Assembly: GCA_963665005.2 (NCBI GenBank)
Contig: CAXXTQ010000001.1
Location: forward strand, 434,001-498,000
Reading direction: 5' to 3'
DNA: 64,000 nt
DNA from: G963665005 sp963665005
Lineage (GTDB): Bacteria; Bacillota; Clostridia; Christensenellales; SZUA-584
The position numbers were made by a program, and so were the translations under genes. Shown here piece after piece: positions 51,518-59,301 of this stretch. Every line of letters begins with the position of its first letter. Position 1 is the stretch's first letter. The notes below the pieces were generated by a model, which had not been told where the DNA came from, searched no databases, and was given only the letters and a program-made list of their open reading frames with translations.

Positions 51518-52864
51518 ATGGAAAAGCAGATTTTGCAAAACTTAATTTCTCTCGGCGTTAAAAAGGGCGATAAAATCGGTGCGGCGGTAAGCGGCGGCGC
51601 AGATTCTATGGTGCTTTTGTTTTGTTTATGCGAATTACGCAAGCAAATGGATATAAGCTTAGAAGCATATCACTTTGAACACGGAATACGCGGCGAAGAT
51701 TCGATTAAAGATATGGATTTTGTTTTGCGGACGTGCGAAGAATACGGCGTATTATGTATAACAGAATGCGAGGATATTCCCTCTGCCGCGCAAAAAAAGA
51801 AAATCTCTGTAGAAACAGCGGCGCGGATCTGCCGTTACGAGTTTCTGGACAGGCAGAACGCCGATTATATAGCGACTGCGCACCACATGGACGATATGGC
51901 AGAGACTGTTATTATGAACCTTGTGCGCGGAAGCGGGTTAGACGGCCTTTGCGGAATACCCGAAAAAAGGGGCAGGTATATTCGCCCTATGCTCGATATT
52001 TCAAGAGCGCAGATAGAAAAGTTCGCAAAGGACAATAATATAGTTTATGTGCAAGATATTTCTAACGACGATACGTCTTACACAAGAAACTATATTAGAA
52101 AGCAGATTGTGCCGAGGCTTGAAAAAATAAATGAAAACGCGGCCGCAAATATAGCAAGGACGGCAAAGCTTTTAAGAGAGGATAAAGACTGCCTTATATC
52201 TGCCGCAAAAGCAGCCGATTGCATAGAGGAAAAGGACAGAGCCGTATATATAGATTTAAAGAAATTCGCAGCGCAGGACACAGCGGTAAAAAAGCGTATT
52301 ATACGCTTGGCGGTATCGTATAGTTTTGGTTTAAAAGATTTGGAAAACGCGCATATGCAAAGCATTCTCGAAATCGCAGAAAAGGCGCATAGCGCAAAAT
52401 CGATAAACCTAAAAAACGGGCTCAAAGCCGTTATTATATACGGCAAATTGATGATTGGCAAAAATACGCAAAAGCGGTATAATCATAGTTTAAAGGCTGT
52501 TGACATCGGAAAGCTTAGTTTTGATGGTGTCGATTTTAAAATAAGCCCTCATGACGGGCAGACTGTTTTTTCAGAAGGCGAAGAGTATTTTGACGCGGAC
52601 GTTATAAAAGGCGCGGTTTTTCGCCATAGGCAAAAGCAGGATTTTATATCGCCTCTGGGGCTAAATGGAAAAAAACGGCTGAGCGATTATTTATCGGACA
52701 GAAAAGTGCCTCTGCATAAAAGAGACGAGCTGATACTTTTAGCCCGGGAAAATGAGGTTTTCTGGGTCGTAGGCGTAGGCGTTTCTGAAAAATCCAAGAT
52801 AAGAAAAAACAGCAGGGCAGTAAAAATAAAGTATGGGGAAATATGCAATGGAAAACGACATTGA
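51518..52864 (+). CDS. tilS: tRNA(Ile)-lysidine synthase
   Basis: Converts the wobble C of tRNA-Ile(CAU) to lysidine so that it reads AUA, a codon used very often in this genome. 448 residues from ATG 51518; upstream in-frame codons to 51365 are repeat DNA. PP-loop SGGADSMVLL, GIRGEDS, TAHHMDDMAETVIMNLVRGSGLDGL and TRNYIRKQIVPRL are the family motifs. The C-terminal part contains the TilS substrate-binding domain. The stop lies inside the hpt start region. Confidence 0.95.
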   Translation: MEKQILQNLISLGVKKGDKIGAAVSGGADSMVLLFCLCELRKQMDISLEAYHFEHGIRGEDSIKDMDFVLRTCEEYGVLCITECEDIPSAAQKKKISVETAARICRYEFLDRQNADYIATAHHMDDMAETVIMNLVRGSGLDGLCGIPEKRGRYIRPMLDISRAQIEKFAKDNNIVYVQDISNDDTSYTRNYIRKQIVPRLEKINENAAANIARTAKLLREDKDCLISAAKAADCIEEKDRAVYIDLKKFAAQDTAVKKRIIRLAVSYSFGLKDLENAHMQSILEIAEKAHSAKSINLKNGLKAVIIYGKLMIGKNTQKRYNHSLKAVDIGKLSFDGVDFKISPHDGQTVFSEGEEYFDADVIKGAVFRHRQKQDFISPLGLNGKKRLSDYLSDRKVPLHKRDELILLARENEVFWVVGVGVSEKSKIRKNSRAVKIKYGEICNGKRH

Positions 52865-53384
52865 GAAGGTTTTATACAGCGAACAGCAGATTCAAAAAAG
52901 AGTAAAAGAAATGGCGGCGCAGATTAAGGCGGATTTTGAAGGCAAAGAGCTTTTAACCGTCGGAATACTTCGCGGGGCGGTGCTGTTTTACGCCGACCTT
53001 GTGCGCGAGATAGATATGCCGCTGCATATGAATTTTATGTCGGTCACAAGCTACGGGGCTTCATCTCATTCTTCGGGCGTAGTAAGGATATTATACGATT
53101 TAGAAGAAGATATTTCGGGAAAGAACGTGCTCATAATAGAAGACATTGTAGATTCGGGGCTGACTCTTCAATATCTTTCTAAAACTTTAAAGTCAAGAAC
53201 CCCAAATATACTCAAAACATGCTGCCTGTTTGATAAACCGGACAGAAGAAAAGTTGAGTTTGAGCCTGATTATGTAGGGTTTGAAGTTCCTGATGTATTT
53301 ATTGTAGGTTACGGATTAGATTACGCAGAGAAATACAGAAATCTAAAATATATAGGAGCGCTCAAAGAAAAAGTATATAAATAA
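52848..53384 (+). CDS. hpt: Hypoxanthine phosphoribosyltransferase
   Basis: Purine salvage: hypoxanthine or guanine plus PRPP gives IMP/GMP. 178 residues from ATG 52848 (GGGG 9 nt upstream); an ATG 15 nt earlier in frame has no site. PRPP motif VLIIEDIVDSGLTLQYL, acidic loop SYGAS and GYGLDYAEKYRNL. It overlaps tilS by 17 bp; tilS-hpt-ftsH is a classic Bacillota order. Confidence 0.95.
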   Translation: MENDIEKVLYSEQQIQKRVKEMAAQIKADFEGKELLTVGILRGAVLFYADLVREIDMPLHMNFMSVTSYGASSHSSGVVRILYDLEEDISGKNVLIIEDIVDSGLTLQYLSKTLKSRTPNILKTCCLFDKPDRRKVEFEPDYVGFEVPDVFIVGYGLDYAEKYRNLKYIGALKEKVYK

Positions 53385-53420
53385 GAAAAAATTGTTTTAA
53401 TTTCGTTTACATATACTCAA

Positions 53421-53449
53421 TTGAAAAGCACATTGCTATATGATAGAAT
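53421..53449 (+). promoter_or_regulatory. Predicted promoter of ftsH
   Basis: TTGAAA, 17-nt spacer, TAGAAT; start near 53456, 31 nt before the TTG start codon. Confidence 0.7.
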
Positions 53450-53486
53450 GTCAAATTAAAGATAGTAATTTTAGGAGGACAACATT

Positions 53487-55526
53487 TTGAAAAAATCAGC
53501 ACGTGGACCGCTGATATACATAGTTGGTTTTGCTTTGGTACTGCTGCTTATCAACTGGCTTACCGGAGTAAACCCGGTGGATGACCGTGATATTGATTAT
53601 GATGAGTTTTTGCAGGAAGTCAAGAATAAAAACATACAGCAAGTACAGATAACGAATAATGATTTATATGCTATCGTTAACGGTACGCAGGTTAATATAG
53701 AAAAATTCCCAAGTGAATACGATTATTATACATATCTGCCAAACCCCGAACAGTTTGACAAAGATATTATGGCGATTACGGGGGCAACCAATACCACGGA
53801 ATATGGATTTGAAGTTAAGTATGAGCCTGTTCCCGAGCCTTCGTTTTTAGAAGCGCTGCTTCCGTTTTTGATTCCGACTATTGTAATAGTAGCACTTTTT
53901 GTATTTATAATGAGGCAGCAGCAGGGCAGCGGAAACAAAGCGATGTCTTTCGGCAAATCGCGCGCGCGTCTGCACAGCGGCGATAAAAACAAGAAAACTT
54001 TTGCCGATGTTGCGGGAGCGGACGAAGAAAAAGAAGAACTAGCTGAGATAGTCGATTTTCTTAAAAACCCCAAAAGGTTTATCGACCTTGGCGCACGTAT
54101 ACCAAAAGGCGTGCTATTAGTCGGCCCTCCGGGCGGAGGTAAAACGCTTCTTGCTAAAGCGGTCGCGGGCGAAGCAGGAGTTCCGTTTTTCTCTATAAGC
54201 GGCTCGGATTTTGTAGAGATGTTTGTGGGTGTCGGCGCATCGAGAGTAAGAGATATGTTCGACAACGCCAAGAAAAACTCGCCCTGTATATTGTTTATAG
54301 ACGAGATTGACGCAGTCGGCCGCCAGAGAGGAAGCGGTATGGGCGGCGGCCATGATGAACGCGAACAGACACTTAACCAGCTTCTTGTCGAAATGGACGG
54401 TTTCCAGGTCAACGAAGGCGTTATAATTCTTGCCGCAACCAACAGAAAAGATATACTTGACCCCGCGCTTTTGCGCCCGGGCAGGTTTGACAGGCAGATA
54501 GTTGTTAACTACCCCGATATAAAGGGCAGGGAAGATATACTAAAAGTTCATTCAAAGGGCAAACCTTTCGATGATGATGTAGATTTAAAAGTTCTTGCAA
54601 AGCGTACGCCAGGGTTTATAGGCGCAGACCTTGAAAATGTGCTGAATGAATCGGCTATACTAACCGCAAGGGCAAAAAAAGACAAGATAGGCATGGTAGA
54701 GATCGAAGAAGCGATTACAAGAGTTATCGCAGGGCCCGAGAAAAAGAGCAGGATTATCACAGAGAAAGATAAAAAGTGCACTGCTTACCACGAAGTCGGC
54801 CATGCAATATGCGCAAAAGCTCTGCCCGAATGCGACCCCGTGCACGAAGTTTCTATAATTCCGCGCGGCATGGCGGCAGGTTATACAATGACGCTTCCCG
54901 AGGACGATTCACAGCATGTGTTCAAGAGCAAACTTTTATCAGAGCTCGTTATGCTTCTTGGAGGAAGAGCGGCAGAAGCGCTTGTTTTAAAAGATGTGAG
55001 CACGGGCGCTATAAGCGATTTGCAGAAAGCTTCCGAAACTGCAAGAAACATGGTTGTGAAATTTGGCATGAGCGAAAGAATAGGCCCTGTATTCTTAGGA
55101 AGCAGTCAGGAGCTTTTCCTCGGAAAAGAGATAGGGCACACAAAAACGTATTCTGAAGAGCTTGCGTTTAAGGTAGATGAAGAGGTTTCGAGGCTTCTTG
55201 AAGAAGCTTATAAAAAAGCCGAGAATATATTAAAAGAAAAAATGGACCTTTTGCACAAGGTAACTGCGATTCTCATTGAGCGCGAGAAGATAGACGGGGA
55301 TGAGTTTGGTATACTTTGGAATGGCGGAGAATTAGAGCCTTTTGAAAAGCCAAAGCCCAAAAAAGAAGAGGGCGATAAAAACGGCAAGGTCGAAGTAAAA
55401 GAAAGCAAGGCAGAGCCCGAAGAAAAGGCAAAGCCTGAAACAAAAAAACCAAAAGCTAAAAAGCCGGAAGCCAAAAAGCCGGAAGCCAAAAAACCAAAAA
55501 GCGAAGTTGAAGAAAAAAATAAATAA
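53487..55526 (+). CDS. ftsH: ATP-dependent membrane zinc protease FtsH
   Basis: Degrades membrane and regulatory proteins. 679 residues. Two membrane helices (about residues 8-26 and 122-144) enclose a small outside domain; AAA+ with Walker A GPPGGGKTLLAK (usual GPPGTGKT has Thr in place of the third Gly), Walker B ILFIDEIDAVGRQRG, SRH region LRPGRFDRQIVVN; zinc site HEVGHA. The Lys/Pro/Glu-rich tail carries KKPEA-type repeats from 15-bp DNA repeats (55445-55500). Start is TTG, AGGAGG 8 nt upstream. Confidence 0.97.
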   Translation: MKKSARGPLIYIVGFALVLLLINWLTGVNPVDDRDIDYDEFLQEVKNKNIQQVQITNNDLYAIVNGTQVNIEKFPSEYDYYTYLPNPEQFDKDIMAITGATNTTEYGFEVKYEPVPEPSFLEALLPFLIPTIVIVALFVFIMRQQQGSGNKAMSFGKSRARLHSGDKNKKTFADVAGADEEKEELAEIVDFLKNPKRFIDLGARIPKGVLLVGPPGGGKTLLAKAVAGEAGVPFFSISGSDFVEMFVGVGASRVRDMFDNAKKNSPCILFIDEIDAVGRQRGSGMGGGHDEREQTLNQLLVEMDGFQVNEGVIILAATNRKDILDPALLRPGRFDRQIVVNYPDIKGREDILKVHSKGKPFDDDVDLKVLAKRTPGFIGADLENVLNESAILTARAKKDKIGMVEIEEAITRVIAGPEKKSRIITEKDKKCTAYHEVGHAICAKALPECDPVHEVSIIPRGMAAGYTMTLPEDDSQHVFKSKLLSELVMLLGGRAAEALVLKDVSTGAISDLQKASETARNMVVKFGMSERIGPVFLGSSQELFLGKEIGHTKTYSEELAFKVDEEVSRLLEEAYKKAENILKEKMDLLHKVTAILIEREKIDGDEFGILWNGGELEPFEKPKPKKEEGDKNGKVEVKESKAEPEEKAKPETKKPKAKKPEAKKPEAKKPKSEVEEKNK

Positions 55527-55540
55527 AGAAACAAGATAAA

Positions 55541-55567
55541 GAAGGGCGATAATGCTCTTCTTTTTTT
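55541..55567 (+). terminator. Terminator after ftsH
   Basis: GAAGGGC/GCTCTTC stem (one G-U) with 6-nt loop and T7. Confidence 0.8.
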
Positions 55568-55685
55568 ATACATTTTTTTAAGTTTTATAAGACGAATGTA
55601 TATAATGGCAATAATATAAAAACATAACATTTATTTGGTATTAAGAAGAAAACAAGAAAAATAAAAAGATTATTTTTAAAAAAAT

Positions 55686-55736
55686 AAAGGAATATAGGAA
55701 TTTATGTAGAATAATCTAATTCAGGTGAGATTGCGA
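55686..55736 (+). repeat. Duplicated leader block upstream of hppA
   Basis: A 51-nt block that matches 58955-59005 without gaps at 42 of 51 positions, starting AAAGGAATATAGGAAT in both. It lies about 80 bp before hppA. The rest of the 292-bp gap is very AT-rich and shows only the ftsH terminator. Role unknown; possible regulatory leader. Confidence 0.7.
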
Positions 55737-55818
55737 ATTTTTTATTTGGGCTTTAAATAAACAAAATAAATAAATGCTTTTTTTTGTAAATTTTAATTTT
55801 TGAAAGGATTTTAAATAT

Positions 55819-57984
55819 ATGTTTATTATTATTTTTGCTGCGGTTGCCGTAGCTTTACTTGCTGCTGTGTATAATTATCTTCGCGTAAAAAGAAGAGATG
55901 CCGGCACAAAAGAAATGAAGGAAATTGCAGAAGAGATTCAGCTTGGAGCGCATGCGTTTTTAATGCATGAATTCAAGATAATAGCCTTGGTCGCAATTAT
56001 TGTGTCTGGTGTGCTTTGGGCAGTTGTTGCCTGGTATGTTGCGGTTGCGTTTATACTCGGAGCAGTAATGAGCGCTACGGCAGGATATTTAGGAATGAAA
56101 ATGGCGACTATCGCAAATGTAAGGGTAGCTAACGCCGCACGCACTACAAAAGACATAGGTAAAACTCTCAAAGTCGCTTTTCAGGGCGGCAGCGTTATGG
56201 GCCTTAGCGTAGGAGCGTTTGCAATACTCGGGCTTGTTATCGTATTTATTGTCTTTGGCAACATTATGGGACAGGCGAATCCCGAACAGCTCACGGTAAC
56301 ACCCAACTGGCTGGGAATCAATTTTATTCCGTTTACCATGACGGTGCTCGGATACGCACTCGGATGCAGCCTTATTGCTATGTTTAACCGTGTCGGCGGC
56401 GGTATTTATACTAAAGCTGCGGACATGGGCGCCGACCTTGTCGGAAAGACAGAAGCGCACATTCCCGAAGACGATCCGCGCAATCCGGCTACTATCGCTG
56501 ATAATGTAGGCGATAACGTAGGCGATGTTGCGGGGCTCGGAAGCGATCTTTTAGAAAGCTTTGTTGGAGCTATCGTCGCCTGTATCGCGCTTGCGTGCTA
56601 CACCTTCTTTTTAGAAGGCCCCGAAGTAATATCAAACGAAATGGTTACAAGCCTTATTACATACCCTGTTGTTTTTGTTGCGCTCGGCCTTATCTCGTGC
56701 GTAATAGGAATAATGTTTCTTGTTTTTAAAAGAATGTCAGGCAAACCGCACAGAGAACTCAATGTTTCCACATGGGTGTCTGCCGGGCTGACGATTGTAG
56801 GCACAGGTGTGTTTACCTTCTTGTATTTTAAAGGTTATTCAGCAGAGGCGCTTGCGGCGGCTAATTTTAAGCTTGGCGCTCTGTCTCCCTGGATTGCGGC
56901 TGTTCTTGGAATTGTCAGCGGTATAGCGATAGGCGCTATTGCCGAGTACTATACGAGTTACGATTTTGAGCCGACACGAAAAATAGCGAGGTCTTCTATT
57001 GAAGGCGCGGCGCTGACTATAACAGACGGGCTGGGCGTGGGCATGAAATCCACACTGTTTCCCGTTGCAATACTCGCGGCTTCGACAATTGTTGCTTCGC
57101 AGATCGCCGGAATTTACGGCGTAACTATGGCGGCGATAGGTATGCTGTCGTTTGTATCGGCTACCGTTTCCGTTGACACATACGGGCCGATATCCGATAA
57201 CGCGGGCGGAATAAGCGAAATGGCAAAGCTTGAGCCCGAAGTAAGGCAGATAACAGATAAGCTTGACTCGGTAGGAAACACTACTGCCGCAGTCGGCAAA
57301 GGGTTTGCGATAGGTTCTGCCGCTCTTGCAGCGTTGTCTTTGCTTGCTTCGTATTTGCACTCGCAGGTTTCAAATATTGCCGAGCATACTGAGATGGTGC
57401 TAAACGTTATAGACCCGCTGACTCTTGCCGGAGTTCTTCTCGGCGGAGCGATTCCGTTTTTCTTCTCGGGCCTGCTTATAGACGCCGTATCAAAAGCGGC
57501 AAGAAACATGGTCAAAGAAGTAAGACGCCAGTTTGCCAAGTTCCCCGGTATACTTACGGGAGAGCAAAAGCCTGACTGTAAACAGTGCATAGAGATATCG
57601 TCTTCGGGCGCTATAAAAGAGATGAAAAAACCGGCGTTTATTGCGATATTATATCCTTTAATAGGCGGCTTTGTATTCGGCGCTAATTTTGTGGGCGGTA
57701 TGCTTATAGGAACAACGCTTACAGGAATAATGCTCGCTCTGTTTACCGCGAACTCGGGCGGCGCATGGGACAACGCCAAAAAATACGTCGAGTCTGATAA
57801 TATAGAGGGGCATCCGAAAGGTTCGGAAACGCATGCGGCAACAGTTATCGGCGATACTGTGGGAGACCCGTTAAAAGATACGGTCGGCCCGTCTCTCGAT
57901 ATACTCATTAAAATAATGGCGACGGTGGCGCTTATAGGCGTGTCGATATTCGGAAAATTCAATCTGTTTTCTTTGATATTTTAA
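55819..57984 (+). CDS. hppA: Membrane pyrophosphatase, K+-dependent type
   Basis: Ion-pumping pyrophosphatase that uses pyrophosphate to move H+ and/or Na+ out. 721 residues and about 16 helices. Active-site loops: ADMGADLVGKTEAHIPEDDP, ADNVGDNVGDVAG and GDPLKDTVGPS. The segment GNTTAAVGKGFAIGSA has Ala and Gly where K+-independent enzymes have Lys and Thr, so it is predicted K+-dependent, the class that includes Na+ pumps. AAAGGA before the ATG; terminator after. Confidence 0.95.
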   Translation: MFIIIFAAVAVALLAAVYNYLRVKRRDAGTKEMKEIAEEIQLGAHAFLMHEFKIIALVAIIVSGVLWAVVAWYVAVAFILGAVMSATAGYLGMKMATIANVRVANAARTTKDIGKTLKVAFQGGSVMGLSVGAFAILGLVIVFIVFGNIMGQANPEQLTVTPNWLGINFIPFTMTVLGYALGCSLIAMFNRVGGGIYTKAADMGADLVGKTEAHIPEDDPRNPATIADNVGDNVGDVAGLGSDLLESFVGAIVACIALACYTFFLEGPEVISNEMVTSLITYPVVFVALGLISCVIGIMFLVFKRMSGKPHRELNVSTWVSAGLTIVGTGVFTFLYFKGYSAEALAAANFKLGALSPWIAAVLGIVSGIAIGAIAEYYTSYDFEPTRKIARSSIEGAALTITDGLGVGMKSTLFPVAILAASTIVASQIAGIYGVTMAAIGMLSFVSATVSVDTYGPISDNAGGISEMAKLEPEVRQITDKLDSVGNTTAAVGKGFAIGSAALAALSLLASYLHSQVSNIAEHTEMVLNVIDPLTLAGVLLGGAIPFFFSGLLIDAVSKAARNMVKEVRRQFAKFPGILTGEQKPDCKQCIEISSSGAIKEMKKPAFIAILYPLIGGFVFGANFVGGMLIGTTLTGIMLALFTANSGGAWDNAKKYVESDNIEGHPKGSETHAATVIGDTVGDPLKDTVGPSLDILIKIMATVALIGVSIFGKFNLFSLIF

Positions 57985-57999
57985 AGAATTTAATGATAA

Positions 58000-58028
58000 A
58001 AGCCGCTCTTTACCAAGGGCGGCTTATT
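58000..58028 (+). terminator. Terminator after hppA
   Basis: AAGCCGC/GCGGCTT stem with 12-nt loop, then TATTTTAT. The 14-mer GCGGCTTATTTTAT is repeated at 58055-58068 in the rsmA promoter region. Confidence 0.65.
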
Positions 58029-58087
58029 TTATGAGTTAGATTGAGTAAAGCATAGCGGCTTATTTTATATTATGGTATTATGAATTT

Positions 58088-58951
58088 ATGGATATTAACG
58101 TAACATCGCCAAAAGTGGCAAGAGAGCTTATGGAAAAGTATTCCATAGCTCCGCTGAAAAAATACGGGCAGAACTTTTTAATAGACGGCAATATAGCAAA
58201 CAAAATCGCAGAGGCATCAATGCCCGAAAATGCCTGCGCGCTCGAGATCGGGCCGGGGCTCGGAGCGCTTACTTCGGCGCTTTTAAAACGGGCGGGCAAA
58301 ATAGCCGCATATGAGATAGACGCGGGGCTCGTCGCCGCGTTAAAAGACCTTTTTTCCCGAAGCGATAATCTTACCGTTTTTCACAAAGATTTTTTAAAAG
58401 CCGATTTAGAAACAGAGTTAACTGCACTTTTTGGGCAGGATGATATATACGCTGCGGCTAACCTGCCGTATTATATTACGTCGCACTGCATAATGAATCT
58501 CGTTACGGCAAAACTAAATATAAAAAGAATAACGGTTATGGTGCAAAAAGAAGTGGCACAGAGAATCTGCGCGCCGACAGGAAGCAAACAATGCGGCTCT
58601 ATAACGGCGGCGGTAAATTATTTCGCAGAGCCTAAAATGCTGTTTAGCGTTTCGCCGTCATGTTTTTACCCTAAGCCGGATGTTTCTTCGGCGGTGATAT
58701 CGCTTGATATAAAAAAACATGACGCTGGCGAGGCGGACGATTATTTAAAAACTGTAAAAGGGCTTTTTGCTATGAGAAGAAAAACTGTTAAAAGCAATCT
58801 GCGCCAAAGCTTTGGATTTTCTCCTGAGGAGGCAAACGATGTGCTGGATAAGGCACAAATTGACGCAAACGCAAGAGCAGAAATGCTAAGCGTCAACGAT
58901 TTTTTAGAGATTAGCAGGCAAATTAAAAAAATTCACAAAATTATTTCATAA
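58088..58951 (+). CDS. rsmA: 16S rRNA dimethyladenosine transferase
   Basis: Dimethylates the two adjacent adenines at the 3' end of 16S rRNA. 287 residues: KKYGQNFLIDGNIANKI N-terminus, SAM motif LEIGPGLGALTSAL, catalytic NLPYYI and C-terminal helical domain (MRRKTVKSNLRQSF). The ATG 58088 has no ribosome-binding site, but an extended -10 (TGGTATTAT, ending 58081) would start transcription at about 58087. The -35 at 58053 is poor. Probably a leaderless message. Confidence 0.95.
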   Translation: MDINVTSPKVARELMEKYSIAPLKKYGQNFLIDGNIANKIAEASMPENACALEIGPGLGALTSALLKRAGKIAAYEIDAGLVAALKDLFSRSDNLTVFHKDFLKADLETELTALFGQDDIYAAANLPYYITSHCIMNLVTAKLNIKRITVMVQKEVAQRICAPTGSKQCGSITAAVNYFAEPKMLFSVSPSCFYPKPDVSSAVISLDIKKHDAGEADDYLKTVKGLFAMRRKTVKSNLRQSFGFSPEEANDVLDKAQIDANARAEMLSVNDFLEISRQIKKIHKIIS

Positions 58952-58954
58952 AAC

Positions 58955-59005
58955 AAAGGAATATAGGAATAAATGTAGAATTATCTAAAATGGGCGAGAT
59001 TACGA
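58955..59005 (+). repeat. Duplicated leader block upstream of the PEPCK locus
   Basis: Second copy of the block at 55686-55736 (42 of 51 identical), beginning 3 bp after the rsmA stop. The following 120 bp up to the PEPCK fragment hold a 6-bp inverted repeat (TCTCGC/GCGAGA, 59059-59086) and nothing else recognisable. Confidence 0.7.
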
Positions 59006-59124
59006 TTTTAATTTAATTTGCAAGATACGATTTTGATTCCGTCATTAACCGTGAAGATGTCTCGCGGCATTTTTTATAACAGCGAGATAAAAATAATCTA
59101 AAATGGATTTATAAGGAGGAGAAA

Positions 59125-59260
59125 ATGGCAACTAAAGAAAGGTTTCAATGGAGTGAAATTAAAAAAGGAAGCCCGTATTTTTTGGTATCAAGACAGATCG
59201 GAACAGCAGATCAAGATTCGTGATGCAATCTATGACACACGCTATAAGAATATGTATTAA
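59125..59260 (+). pseudogene. Decayed N-terminal fragment of an ATP-type PEP carboxykinase
   Basis: An intact site (AAGGAGGAG) and ATG start MATKERFQWSEIKKGSPYF, matching the N-terminus of the PEPCK at 61283 (MSTKERFNWSEIRKASPYF). This frame stops at 59221 after 32 residues. In the next frame KIRDAIYDTRYKNMY, ending in TAA at 59258, matches KIRDAVYDTRYRTMY about 100 residues later in the intact protein. So roughly 80 codons are deleted and the reading frame is lost. The remainder of the protein is missing. Confidence 0.82.
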
Positions 59261-59301
59261 AAACTTATTATAAAAAATTTGAAACATAAAGGAGAATTAA
59301 A

